A model generated the notes under the pieces. The model saw nothing but the letters and a program-made list of their open reading frames with translations. It searched no databases and was not told where the DNA came from. Source: Turritopsis dohrnii (Eukaryota > Cnidaria > Hydrozoa > Anthoathecata > Oceaniidae). Taken from it: 64,000 bases of DNA. Shown here piece after piece: positions 1 to 13,500 of this stretch. Position 1 is the first letter of the stretch; every line of letters begins with the position of its first letter. The stretch lies in NCBI GenBank assembly GCA_027922465.2, contig BQMF02000289.1, positions 310,001-374,000 on the forward strand, in the 5' to 3' direction. The translations under genes were made by a program, and so were the position numbers.

Positions 1-129
1 GTAGAAAATAAACCTAACTTAAATAACGAAAAGGCTAGAAAACAGTAATAAAAAAATTTGTCGAATTTATCAAAAATATAAAGTTCCTAGTGAACTTCAT
101 TTAATTTTATCAAAAATAAAATGTTTCGA

Positions 130-552
130 TTAATGGTAGAAATTTTTGTGCGTACTATTTTTCGCGCACCTAATAAAAAAGTTTTTTTCGCGCGCATTAA
201 TCTTTGCGTAAGCCGTATTTTCCAAAAAAAAGAAACTTATGAAAAATAAAATAAGTAACCGTGATTTCAAGAGAATGTAATGTAATTCAATAAAATTTTT
301 TCAATTACGAAATCTACCATGGCTCGTGGGGCTAATGTTGAGGTGCAGTTAACAGCGATCCATTTCTTCTGTCTCTTAATGATAGAAGAACTGACATTAA
401 GTTCATGTATCATCAATCAAATTATCCTGGGGGTCAAACGCGCAAAGAAATCTAGCAAAAAAACAGTATTAATTTTCGCGCACAGCCCTTTTGTGCAGAA
501 TTTTGATACTTTTTGGTTGAAAATTAGTACACGGGAAAATTTCTACCAATAA
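130..552. mobile_element. MITE with TGGTAGAAATTTT ends
   Basis: The left end reads TGGTAGAAATTTTTGTG near 133 and the right end AAAATTTCTACCA near 537-549, forming short terminal inverted repeats around about 420 bp. The interior has runs of TCGCGCG/CGCGCA near both ends. A diverged second copy of its right half lies at 10985-11205. The short ORF inside is not conserved in the second copy, so I call this a non-autonomous element. Superfamily is not assignable. Confidence 0.55.
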
Positions 553-1260
553 GGTCAGCTAACCACATCAGTAAAGTGTGACAGGTATTTCTGTTCATGA
601 CGTACTAGTTACCTCGAAATCCCGAAGGAAACTCAGTTTTCATCACAAAGATTTGAGAAACGAAATGATGCGAAATGTCATAAAACGTAAAAATGGTTGA
701 AAGTTATATAGCTGCCTGAATAAACGAATGATAATAAAAATCTTGCCACGTGAACTGTATGCAGGGTGCTTGATAAAAATGTAAAAACGGTATAAAATTA
801 AAAATGTTGCCTTCACTTGATTCGTGACGTCGCGTCATCATTTTCAAGTGCAATATGTTTTATAAAATCTTCAACTTCCATGAGGCTTCATACTTATACC
901 ATCAAAAGAAATAAACAGTCTCGTTAAAAAACATTAGTAATGTTACTTCAGTCTTCTATTTCATGATAGAATTGTTTCAAATCCTAAAAAGGCGTTAAAA
1001 CTATTTCATTTCAAATACTTTATTTGCTATTTTCGTCGACAACAGATCTAAAGAGAGAAAAGTATCGTTTTTAATTTTAGAGTCATTTATCCCAGCATTG
1101 TTTTCAAACTGATTTTACCATTACTTTACAATTACTTAGTGCTTACTAGGCTTAGAAACCGGGTGAGTGATTCGATGGTAAATAATTTATGAAAACCGAC
1201 TAATTGATTGAGGGGAATACAATTCTGAAACTGTCAAATAACAATGAACGTAGTTTCCTA
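553..1260. other. AT-rich DNA without recognisable genes
   Basis: No open frame of meaningful length, repeat or RNA gene is seen. The stretch lies downstream of the 3' end of the transporter gene and is probably intergenic. Confidence 0.5.
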
Positions 1261-1440
1261 TGACGAGTTTCTGGATGTTAAACAGAAGATCCTCGTAAAT
1301 GGAATTCAATGACGAGTTTCTGGATGTTAAACAGAAGATCCTCGTAAATGGAATTCAATGATGAGTTTCAGGAAGTGAAACAGAAAATTCAGGCTAATGG
1401 AATTTAATGATGAGTTTCAGGTATTTAAACCGAAGAGCCT
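1261..1440. repeat. 49-bp tandem repeat, about 3.7 copies
   Basis: Units start at 1261, 1310, 1359 and 1408. Each opens with TGAYGAGTTTC, has AAACAGAAGAT or a variant in the middle and ends ATGGAATTCAA. The first two units are nearly identical; the third and fourth are diverged and the last is truncated. Noncoding minisatellite. Confidence 0.85.
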
Positions 1441-2113
1441 TAATTTAACAGAAAATATTTTCTTTGGGTACAGCATGTAATAATCTTCACAGATTACAAA
1501 TCAGTAAAATTTTACCTCTAACTTCTGCGGCTCTCTTCTCCTACAACAAAAACAAAAATTTCTGTTCACACTGTATTATAATGGGGCTGATGATGATTTT
1601 TTAAAAATCAAATTCTTTTGCTTATTTTCAAATAAAACGTGTCTCTTAATTTTATTCAGACATACTTATTTCCTACAAAGAAATCAATTATCCATTCATC
1701 ATAAAATTTCTGTGTATATGGCAGTTTTAGTTCAAAACAGAACATTCAGTTGTATAAGGAGCAAGTGCTACACAAAATGATTTTTATTGCTAATTCCTCT
1801 AATTTAGCCCAACATAAAACGTCCAAAAGTTAATAAGCCTATTTGACACCGCCAAAGAATAAAAGATTTGTCTATACCTAATGGGACAGCTCATTTACAA
1901 GTCACGTCCATCATTTCCTATTTTCCAAATACTTTGTTTTTGTAATTGGGTGTAACTTTGATGTAAACCATTTCCTATCCTGATTTCAAACTATTAAATC
2001 ACTCATTTAATCATTATAAATAGTTACTTAATGATCAAACTACATACTTAAATACAAAATTGACACTTGTGAAATTTGAAATGAATTTAGGTTCATTTTT
2101 TCACTTACCAGTA
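1441..2113. other. AT-rich DNA without recognisable genes
   Basis: I see no coding potential or structured repeat here. Confidence 0.5.
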
Positions 2114-2115
2114 TA

Positions 2116-2520
2116 CCTTACGGGGATTCTTTTTGCGTGGATTGATTTTTGCGATTTTTGCGACTTTTGGCCAAATTCCCAAAAATAAATCCACACAAAA
2201 CGTCAAGACATGAACGATTCACAAAACAAAATACACGCAAAATTTTGTTCAACGTAAAACGCCGCCGAAATTCAGAGCAACATGATAAGAAGAGATAATA
2301 GTTCAGTGGGAATGAACAGACACTCAGTACAGGACTAACTTTTGCCAGGCGAAATGAAGCTACATTTATAAAATACACACATTGCACTTTGTTCACATTC
2401 GCAAAAATAAATCCATATCTTTTCCTTGAGAAGCTCTGACTCGGAAAATTAATCCACGCAAAACGCTCTCAAACCTTGGTTCGCAAAAATTAATCCACGC
2501 AAGAAAAAATCCCCTTAAGG
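2116..2520. mobile_element. 405-bp MITE, TA target site
   Basis: Inverted ends start CCTTACGGGGATTCTTTTTG on the left and close with its counterpart AAAAAATCCCCTTAAGG on the right; the match extends about 40 bp with few mismatches and includes GCGTGGATT. A TA dinucleotide flanks both ends (2114-2115, 2521-2522), suggesting a Tc1/mariner-type integration. The interior repeats motifs such as TTCGCAAAAA and ATCCACGCAAAA. The ORF on the minus strand is an accident of the repeat. Confidence 0.65.
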
Positions 2521-2531
2521 TAAATCAATTA

Positions 2532-3492
2532 CCGTAAATATCCGATTAAGCGCCCAGCATTTATTAAGCGCCCCTCTCTAAAAAGCGCCCAAGTAATTTC
2601 CACAAAGTTCAATAAGCGCCCAGTATTTATTAAGCGACCCCTCCTGAATAAGTGCCCACCTTATAAAAAGGGCGGTAAATCGAAAACAGCCTTGAGAAAC
2701 TGAGCGCCTTATTTGAAATTTTTACTTTCTTATATCGTGAATAAAAAAATACGTAGTTTATGTTGTGGGCATCTATAAATTTTTTCTTCTATGTTTCAAC
2801 TTTAAGCAGTAGTGGCTTAGTGGTTAAAGCATTGAGCTTAGGAACCCAATATTGAGGTCGGTCGGGTGTTGAAAAAGTCACGAATCCTGGAGGTACTGCA
2901 ACTAGCTCGATTCCCTGATGTATTTCGGGGAAAATGAAGGCCAGTCGGGGAGATTAACGCTATGATGAACATCCGGAACATGTAGCCCCACTCCTTGTAG
3001 TGGCTTCGGCCTTGAGTGGGGCGAGTGATTTAAAAAAAAACTGTTCTTTGATCTTCAACAATTGTTCATCAGGGACTCTTACTGTTCGACTACATTTTGT
3101 GCGGGCACCACAAGTCCAACTTCCCATTTTTCGTTTCCCAATGACTGTAACGTAGATGTAATTTCTTGCATATGCGTTCAAAAACTGATGAAGTAGTTTT
3201 GAAATTTGACGATGAGAAAGATGATGTTGATCTTGTTTAAATTAAAACTAAAAAATCTAGTGAGACCCTAGTAAAACTAAAGGAAACAGTTAAGACGAAA
3301 CCTCACTTTGTTAAATTTTTTTCAGTTTTATTTTTCAGGAAAAATTATAAAAATCAAAATTATCGTTGTCTTTATCTACTGCAAAATTAGAAATATTTTA
3401 TTAGCGCCTAGCATTTATTAAGCGCCCATGAAAAAAATCCAAAAATTTAATAAGCGCCCAGGGCTTATTAAAGCTTGTTCGGATATTTACGG
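2532..3492. mobile_element. 0.96-kb inverted-repeat element with AAGCGCCC motifs
   Basis: The left end reads CCGTAAATATCCG, the right end CGGATATTTACGG, both flanked by TA (2530-2531, 3493-3494). Subterminal zones on each side carry repeated AAGCGCCC words (2550-2660 and 3400-3470). A tRNA-like SINE lies inside. It begins 11 bp after the preceding MITE ends, so this spot is an insertion cluster. Probably a non-autonomous mariner-like element (inference from the TA flanks). Confidence 0.65.
2812..3022 (+). mobile_element. tRNA-derived SINE candidate
   Basis: GTGGCTTAGTGGTTAAAGC at 2812-2830 matches a pol III A box in a tRNA-like head. The expected B box (near 2864) is degenerate: GGTCGGGTGTTGA instead of a clean GGTTCGAnnCC. 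A G-rich tail segment containing GCCCCACTCC and GAGTGGGGCGAG follows and forms a hairpin at 2983-3024. I read it as a decayed SINE rather than a functional tRNA gene, because no cloverleaf can be closed. Confidence 0.45.
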
Positions 3493-4589
3493 TAGGCTAA
3501 AAAAACATAGTTGTCATGGAAAAAACATTCTAATTCCATTAAGCTAATCTAAATCAGGAAATTAAATAGATGTTTCGTGAAAGTCTTCGTGAAACCCTAA
3601 CGTCTAATGTTTTTTTAATTTTTATCAAGGACAAACCAATTTTCATTCGAGGCATTTCAGCACCATTTGTAGATTCTTGACAAAAACTGCTTTTCGACCT
3701 GATACTTAGTCCCTTGCGAAAATAAATTTCCGAAAAGTAACAACAGAGTAATAACTTCTGTTTAACTTCCCAAAGCGAGTGACGCGAAGTTCTATGCCCG
3801 CAAAAGTCTTAGGTCCTCGTACAGCAACATAGTCATTCTTATTTATTCCGGTCTCTAAATTACAAACATACCTTTTTCTTTTCATAAAAATCAAATACCA
3901 GGACGAGTAAGATCTAAAGGAGATAATCAAAAGTGAACATACAGTCTTAACTTTGTAAGAGATTAAGATACTACACTACATGAATGTGCCCAATGATGAC
4001 AGAATAAGTAAAAAAAAATAATATAAATGTTAAAGTCTGTTGGGGCATTATTATAAAGAATTAAAGTTACTCCATGATAATTTATAAAAGATACATACGA
4101 AATTTAGAAACAAATTAAATCCTGAAGGTGTTACAAATAAGGCCTCATAAAAATGCAACACTATAGGCTGAAAATAAAAACAGCAGCAATAAATTAGAAT
4201 TTAAAAATTGTGACGTTGCAAAAACTGTGTGAGCTGATCCATTTCCAATTTTAACCTTGGGCATATTGATAATATTGACGGCTGTTAATTCAAATATGTG
4301 AATTACGACTGGTACATTATGTGATAGTTCTGCTGACTGTAAATAGGTGTGGCATGTAAGCACCAGCTGAAAGCAATCATAATGTGAAAGTACCGTTTTC
4401 CATTCTTTCCACATTGCGTTTCTGAAGTATCTTGATAGTATATTTTTCTATGCATTTATAACTACAGTTTTAATCTATTGGAAAATTACTTTTTGGAGAT
4501 TTTTATCAACAATAACCTTCCAACGTTCTAGTTATATAAAAATAATCTTCCATAATTTTTGGAATATCAATGGCAGGCAGTGATCACTG
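3493..4589. other. 3' flank of the transporter gene
   Basis: Downstream of the transporter stop codon (4590 on the minus strand). It probably holds the 3' UTR. A minus-strand open stretch at 4145-4414 lacks homology I recognise. No other feature is seen. Confidence 0.4.
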
Positions 4590-7500
4590 TTAATAGATTT
4601 TGCATCCCAGTGACAGAAACAGCGAAGAAGATTGAATTAACAATTGAAGTAACCCAGTACAACATGCAAATGACTTGATAGATAAATAACTTACTGCAGC
4701 AAGTGTTAAGCAGGCCCAAACCTAATGAATGACAAAAATATAGGAATAACATACAGTTCAAGTAGGGTTACAACAATTCAGACCTTGAGATCATTAAGAT
4801 CAAGGTACTGTCTAGTTATCAGCTTATATGATGTAGCATCTTTCATCTACAATATCAGCTTATATGATGTAGCATCCTTCATCTACAATATCAGTTTATA
4901 TGATGTAGCATCTTTCATCTACAATATCAGTTTATATGATGTAGCATCCTTCATCTACAATATCAGTTTATATGATGTAGCATCTTTCATCTACAATATC
5001 AGCTTATATGATGTAGCATGGGATTTGAAGTTCCAATACAAATCTATTTTGAGGAAATAATGCTTCAAAAAGATTTCATCCTTCATCTACAATCACTCAC
5101 CAATCATCAGTGATTTTTGGTTGAGTAAATCGCAGTTAAGCTCATATTTCAGATTACAATGATTTTCTTTACTTCTATCTTACATTTGAACTTATATTAT
5201 TGTTAGAAAGTGATCTAAGATCTATAATTTAATAACTCAACTTTAAAATATATGTTACAAAATTTAATAAAACACTTAAGCTGAAACTTAAAGTATTTCT
5301 TACAAAAGCAGTCCAGGGAAAAGACAAATCATCAGCCAATGCACCACCTAATGCAGGTCCAAATGCATAACTAAGCGATAAAAAGAAAGAAAAACTTAGG
5401 AATTAACTGCAAGAACAAATACTATATCAGATATAAACTCATGACAAATACAAGTTTCATAACAAAGAAATAAAAAGTTCAGAATATAGAACCCAAGATG
5501 CAACCAAATGTATTGATTTTTCTTCAATTAAACGTAAAAAATCATTTCGGCACAAAATCAAACGTCTGAGGGCATATTGCCATAATCTTTCCATACAACC
5601 AATGCTACTGAAACTTACCCTATATTCAATGCAGACGTAAACAGTCCAGAAACAATGCTTATACATTTCAAATTATTTGGTAAACCTGCTGCCCTACACA
5701 AAATAAAATGAAGGAATTTTTCATGTTATAATTTCACAAATCATTCACACTGCTAAAACAGTTGACAATTAACTTGAGAACTCAATTCTTATAAAGATAC
5801 CATTTTTTAATTTTCTCAATTTTGAAAGATTATATATGTCCAATCCTTATAAACATCCAAGAAGCAACATCATATAAGGTGTAAGTTTTTTATGGAGTAA
5901 AACACTTAAAGTGTACAAATTTATTTTTTCTATAGGCTATTCCAAACATTTTATCACAGATTTACAAATGGACAAAACAAATCTGAATGAATTGATAGAA
6001 AACTTGATAAGTTTATTTTTTTACAAATTAACTTATTCTACTGTTTATTCTCTCCATATCAAAGAGAGCCACACAACTTTAGTTGAGAAAAAACTTACAC
6101 TGCACCATCACACATCACCGGAAGTATTGGAACAGCAACAAAGCCAGCCCCAACACCAAGAAAAACCAATGAGATACAAACTAAATATACTTTCCTGAAA
6201 AGCAAAACAAAGTACATGAAACAAAAAAGTCAAGGACACGAAATTCATCATTTACAAAATGTTACATTCAATGAGAGTTTACAATTAATGGAATCAAGTG
6301 AACTCACGGCTTCAAGAAAGATTGAAAGAATGGTGCTGGACCAATCAGTAATAATCCACAAATTGACAAGCTAAATCCGAAAACTTCCAACACCACATAA
6401 CTTACCTAAAGTTTAAAAAATCTCTAGTTTACTGGACAGAATTGTTACAGATATGGTAAACAACACATTATTTTTTGTTAATTCCAATTTATCAGCAGAT
6501 AAACATCATGAATTTATACGACTAAAAATAAGTAAATTAAATTTCTTTAAAAAACTGCTTGAATGAATACCCTTCTATCAATTAGCATGCCAATGAAAGG
6601 TGCACTTGCTGCATAAAAGAAAGCATGTATCAAAAATACCAGGCCAGCCTTGTCGCTTGTCATTCCTTCCTGAAGGAAAAAATGAGAAAATCCAATCAAT
6701 ATAAGCCTTGGTCAACTTGATGCATTTCAAATGGTTTTGGGTACAAAGCAAATAGAAATTTCAAAATTTTGAGCAAATATTTTAGCAGCCCACCCGCTTA
6801 TCTTTTATGTGGAATGGCGGTTAAGGGACATCCATTTGAAAAAAACCCAACTATATGCAAAAGTCAATTGCAGGATAGTAAGACATTTATTTACACTACA
6901 CTAACAATTAGTCAAACAATGTACAAACCCCACCTATTGGTGAACTCCATTAGTATAAGCTTCGTTAGTGTGATATTAAAAGATAAAACTGAAACGTAAA
7001 TCAATATATCATTGAAAATATGAAAATTCACATTTTTTTAAGAATCAAATAAAAGTAGGTAAAGGATTTAATACTTTGTTTCTATTCTTTTTCAGAATTA
7101 GATTCATTGAAGTGGTAATTGTTTTAAATAAGATGTTAGTTTCAGAGGATATTAATGTTTTTTCCATTATTTCTTACATGTTTCTGTTGATTTGAAAAGA
7201 TTGCTAACAGTGATGTTTTTTAACCTTTGAAAACAGAAAACAAAGTGATAAAATTAACTTACAGGCCATGTAATTTTATTTAAATAATCTGCTAATGTTG
7301 GATCAAGAAATGTGATGTTTGCTAACATTATAATTAATACGATGCCTAAAAAAATCAAGCTGAAAAACACTAAACAGACTAAACATCTACATGATGTATA
7401 ATCATGAGAAGTTTTTTTTCACGTGTGGAAAAAAAATTGGTTAAATATATCAAAGTTTCTCCACTAAAAATCATTTTGAATCAACTTTTCTATAATAACG

Positions 7501-10500
7501 TTAAAAAATCATTTACTTACATTGAAGCAATACTTTTGGTATACGCAACACATCTAAAATTTTCACTTCTTCACTTTCTTCTGTTTTCTCTGCATCTAAA
7601 TGATGAACATTGTGAACAATCTCAACAATTTGAATTCCATGGAAATGTCTGTCCTTGAATAACACCAAACATTCATAAAGAACTGAAATTACCTTTGGGT
7701 GGCAAAATGAACAGTACTAATAAGATGTCGATCAAGACAGTACAACCCAAAAAAATGAAGGGGAGTTTAAATCCACCAGCCTAAAGACATCAAGATGAAA
7801 TAACTGACAGATGAGTTTTAACAGAACATTTAACATACCATTTTCCAATATACCTTGAACAGAAAACCTCCTACTACGGGACCAAGGGTTAATCCTAGCC
7901 CAGTGAAAATCTCATTTATTCCCTAAAATAAAATAATAATTATACACAATTTTAAATAGGGTTAAAGATATGTTAGACAATCAAGGGTTTCATACTGTTG
8001 AACCTTAACGTCTAGATACAACTCACTATTAACAATACTTACAAATATCAAGCCAAGGTTTTCCTTGAATGTGATGCAGATCAATGAGAGAAAGGCTACT
8101 TCACAAAATGTTACACCAACAGCTGTTCCAATTCGGCATACAAAGCTGATTACAATGAAAGTAGTGCCAGCATACATATCTCCAATAGTACTTAGGAATA
8201 CAAAAATAATTATTAAAAGATTAAAAATACTTGCAATAAACAAAAGAGCAAGAAATAGCAGTTTACACTTCAGAACAAGCTGAATTAAAGTACGTTTGAA
8301 ATGAACTTGCACAGTTTTTATAAATGCTTGGCAAATTTGAAGGTTATGAGATATTTCAAAAATTCTTCTTGCGCTGTGTCAAGCTTAAAAAGCACTTTTT
8401 CAGGATATAAAAAAATTGGAAGAATAATGAAAATGGAAGAAGAAAAACGAAGATGAAAAAAACACACTTTTTATAGAAAAGAGCAAAACAGCTCAGTTTT
8501 TTATGAGACAAACTTCAATTTTTGGTCGTTCAAAAGGCGAAATAATTTTTCAAAAAAGTGAAATAGATCGCAAGATATCGTCCTTTAAAGTCACTTAGGT
8601 CGCATGTTTCTCGTGTTTACAAAGTTGTAAGGATTTGATGAAAAACGGGGGTGATATATTATGCAACTGCGAAGGTAATTAACATTTAATATAATTGGGA
8701 ATACGCTAGATATGACTACGTGAGCATTTAACTTTGTATATGTTATTGCATTCATTGTCTCGATACGGTGTACTGTAAAAGTATCCCTTTGGGATTAATA
8801 TAAAAACTTATGACTTATGCATGGGAAGTTAAAATGTGTAATTATTCTGTTGAATAGAGCCGTTTAGTGGAAAAATCATTGCGACCTGAGTGACTTTAAA
8901 GGATTATGTCTTGTGATCTATTTTACTTTTACTAAAAACTGTGCAAGTTCATTTGAAACGTACTTTAAGGTTTAAATGCAGTAAAAACATGTTTTTGCGA
9001 AATTAATCTCAAAATGCACATCAAAAACATAAGCAGCAGTATCTTCAGCAGGGTCTAATCTAGGCCATAAGAGCATCCGTTGATCGGACGCTGCCCTCTG
9101 CGTTTTTCTTTTTTAAATTTATATCACTTTAAAAACTTCAAAAATCATTTTTGTATACCGAAATAAAGCTCAGGTTGCCCTTTTCCTAAAAAAAGTGCCC
9201 TTTGGAAGTTCATAATGTGCCCTTTTTCCCTTCCGCTGGACGCTGCCCTTTCATTCTATAAGAGACTCTCTTCGGAGACTTAAGGTGAGTAAGGGAAATT
9301 TTTTCTCGCTTTCACTTTAACAAAGCCAATTTTACGCACGTTTGAAAAAATTTTACGCAATTTTAAGCAATTACTTTAATTGAGAGTGTCAGGTGTCACA
9401 TAACGATAGAAAAGATTTAAGGCCTGAGTAAGGGAAACTTTTGTGAAACTTTTGCTTTTTCATTTTTTTCACTAATCCGATGACCTGAATTTTCCAATGG
9501 TGTAATTGTTTTTTGGAAAAATACAAAAAAATTATTGGAAAAATATTAAAAAATTCCTTTTCCTGTTTATCATTTCATTAATCATGTATCAAATAAACAA
9601 AACATAGGATCAAATAATACAGGCAAAAGAACTCTCATTGGAGGATAAAATAATGAAGAAAAACTAACCATTGTTTGTGTATTTTTATCAAATAAAAATG
9701 AATGAACATAAACACACATCATTCATGTTAAAATCAGAGATCAAAATAATGATTATATATTCTGCATGTTTAGTTGTTAATTCTATAAAAACTTAAGAAC
9801 ACTTTTTCGCTGTGTTCATTTTTTAAGAAAGTGACTGATACATTTGAAGCCCCAATATAAGAACGAAAAGAGCTCTGAGGTGGAAATCTACCAATAATTG
9901 AAGCTAAATAACTGATCTAAAAATGAACAGAACTTGAGTAATGGTATTAACTTTGATAAAAATATAGAAAAAAATGCTGTAAAAAAGAAGTGAAAATATC
10001 TTCAAAAATACACAATTTTAGGAAGACAGATTGACAGATTGACATTTAACGATGTGAAAACGCCAAGCATAAGTGTAGCTTCAGCCATTTTGACAATGAA
10101 GCTCAAATATAAAAATACACACCCCTTTTTTATTGGCCTCAAAAACCTGAAATTTTTATTATTTCAAAATAAATTCGATATTTTCTGATAGAGCAGATTC
10201 ATGGTTTTCTAAATAAATATTTGATACCGAAATAAACAATTTTTACACTGAAATTAAGGATATAAAAAATCATGCCTTTTCCCTTTACTCATGCCTTAAA
10301 TAATTATACTACCAGCAATCATAAAGAACAATAAAACCTAAAATGTTCCTTTAAACAATTTTTGAGAAAGTTTCAAGAATGGAAAAAACAACAGCATCTT
10401 AATAATTCTGCGTCAAAATATATCATCACTTTAAAACATCAGCCAAATGACGACATCATGAAGCTTCTTAAAACTGTGTGAAGATGAAGAAATTTTTGAA

Positions 10501-13500
10501 AGATACAGGATATCTTTTAAAACAAGTTTTCAGGCAAATGCAAAGATCTTTAAAAAGTTGATTTATTTCAAATTATAATACCACAAAATCCAGGTAACAA
10601 GCCCAGGAATTATATTATTACAAAGGCACCTGTTGCGGGGGTTTATAACTGGGAGGACTAATATCCTAGAAGGCTTGTAACCCGGAGATTTTTGCTAGAA
10701 AAGAAGTGAATAAGGATTATCCCTATTATTCAAAGGGGAACAGAGATCAGAAATATTTGTTCAATATTTATTGCAAACTTTTTTATGAAAGTAATTTCAT
10801 GTTGCCCAAATCTTAAAAAGGCACCCATGGTTAATCGTTTCTGTCCTTACCATATGATTATCAATTTTCATGACACCACATGTTCTTACTCATTATTGCA
10901 TTATTGCTTATCACAATTTTTTAAATTTTTGCTGATGATACTTCCAACTATGAGTGTTCTGATGGTAAACTTCATCTCTTTGATCAAACTGAACTATCAG
11001 GTTACCATTCAATTACGAAATCTATCATATGTCATCAGTCTAATTATCATGGGGGTCAAAGAGAAAAAAATCCAGAAAAAATCAGTATTGATTTTTGCGC
11101 ACAGACCTTTTGCACATAAATTAGATACTAATTTTCACGTATTTCTGACCTTTTTTGCACAAATGTGCGAAAGTTATACACACGAAAATTTCTACCATTA
11201 GATCTCAGCAACCAACTCAATGTATTGTAAAAAGTTAAGAAAATGCTTGTACAGAAAACCAAAGTGCAAGCTCTTGACCCGGACACCAAGCACTGGGTAT
11301 ATATTGACCAAAGGAATTGAAGCCAACCAATCAAAACTTTTGTGAGATAGAAATTTCAAAAAACACGTTTTTTTTTTATTAGAACACCTTAATATTGGCT
11401 GAGCCTGGATGTGCTTATTTTTTCAGTAAATTTCAGCCTCAGATGTTCTTATTGACGTTCTTAATACGAAATCAAATATCTGAAGAAAAAAATTGCGCCT
11501 TTATAATAGATTCGATATTTTAACACAAGTATCGGAAAATACAAGGTGCTTTTAAGCGACGAAGATGAGGACTTCGTCGGAGTAGAAGAGTTTGATGGTG
11601 TAGAAGTGGTGTTGCTGTAGGAACTTTAAAACCATTTGTACACATTTTTCCGATTACTTTGAAAACGTAAAAATATTTTATCTTTTAAATGATTTGTCTC
11701 AATTTCATGTTCTAATTTTTTAGCTTCGAGGCTGGGCATGTTCTTACGATGTTCTTAATTTTTTGCCGAATTTCAGCCTAAATGTTCTTATAAACTGGGT
11801 TCTAATAAAAAAAAAACGTGAATATGACATTTAACCTGCCACGACACTTTCAGCAAGGTGAGGAAATTTACAACTCTATGACAGACTGAAGTGAGCAAAA
11901 GCATGAACACATGACGAACGCATGGAGAACATACGAGTGTTTGTCATTTGTATGCAATGAACGGTCGCGAATGCTTCTTAAACGTATATGCGTTTGTGAA
12001 GAATGCCTGAACGATTCTAGGATTTTTGTGAATGCTCTGTGAATGCATTATGAATGCTTGATGAACGTTGACACTGATAATTGTGATAATTCTGGCACTG
12101 TTTCAAAGATCTAAACACATCTTTGCAAAAGGGCTGCTATTGCGAAGCTCATTGAAGATCATTTTTTATATTTGTGACTGTCTAGGGGATTTTGATAACA
12201 GACGACAAAATGTTATATAGTTACATAACGATATTCTTTTTTGTAATAACGTTACTTTATAACGTTATATTGTTGTGCATAATGATATAACGTTATATCG
12301 TTGTTATAAAGTAACGTTACTGTAAGGATAACGATAACGATATAACGTTACAACATAACGATATAATGTTACAACATAACATTAAAACGTTATACAGTTA
12401 TGAAAACAGTTTCTAGCAGTTCTTGCGAAAGTGATCACCATGACATTTAACGTGGATAAAAGTGGATAACGTGGACAAAAAGGAGTTCATTATTGTGAGA
12501 ATAGATACGCAAAGTCATGCATGTCAACATGAGTGTTTTTGGAGATATCTTTGTAGACCTAGTTTGTTTGACTAACCCATGATCCATTAATAGATTAGGG
12601 TTATTTGTATTATATTATATTATAGTGTTCTTGTTATTTTTGGTTTTTTTTTCAGTATCATATAAAATTTCAAGTAGTATAGTAATTGAACTGTAATAAG
12701 TTAAAATGAATTGGTTGGCTGAAGTTATTTGCAAAGTCAATCCTGTTAGTTATGAAGATTATCTTGGCTTCATTTCCAAGATGAAAATTACTGTTCTTTT
12801 ACGTCTTACAGAGAAGCAGTCGAGAGCTCAATCAGAACTTCAGATAATTTTATGATACTCTTTTGTCAAGTTTCAAAACGAAGCGAAAGGCTAGTGTGAT
12901 TTATAAATGTCCGAATTAGTGAAAGGTTCTTCTGGATACTTAACTGATAATAAGTACGTAAAATATATTAACCAATAACAGACACAATATTAACAATCCA
13001 AATGATGTTGAAGCCATGGGTAGGTCAATCTTGGTTTGATTGACACCAGCCATATTTTCCCATCGTCAGCATCATGAATTAAAACGGATGCACAAATTTT
13101 GCTCGATGAAAAGCATAGTTCTCCGTTTTTATCCAGGTATTCCATTCCACTTTCTGGATCTGTTTGTGTTGCACTTTTTAAAAACCAGGACTTCATGCTT
13201 TCCGTAACAGTACAAGTGCACAATTCTTCCAAAGTCATTCGATTCCAGAAACAAAAATTCACCCACTTTCATGGTGGAATCTCCAATCAAGCTTGACTTT
13301 AATTCTGCCACCCAAGTGAAAAGTGTCTTCTGTGGAGAGTGCGGACTTGAAACTTATGAAATAAAGTGAAAAATTCATTTTTCCAAATTTTGCAATATGA
13401 AATAACTTATTGCCGTATTGCTAAATTCTCAATTAACGAGTATCTAGAAGAACCTTCAAGAAATTCTTTATAAATCATGCTAGCCTTTTTTCTCGTTTCC

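Noticed and set aside
2812..2885. A functional tRNA gene
   Set aside because: The A box fits, but the B box is broken and the acceptor and T stems do not pair; a SINE head explains it better.
4725..5060. A 12-residue repeat protein (ISLYDVASFIYN)
   Set aside because: The frame stays open only because 36 is divisible by three. It lies in an intron of the opposite-strand gene, without a credible start or conserved context.
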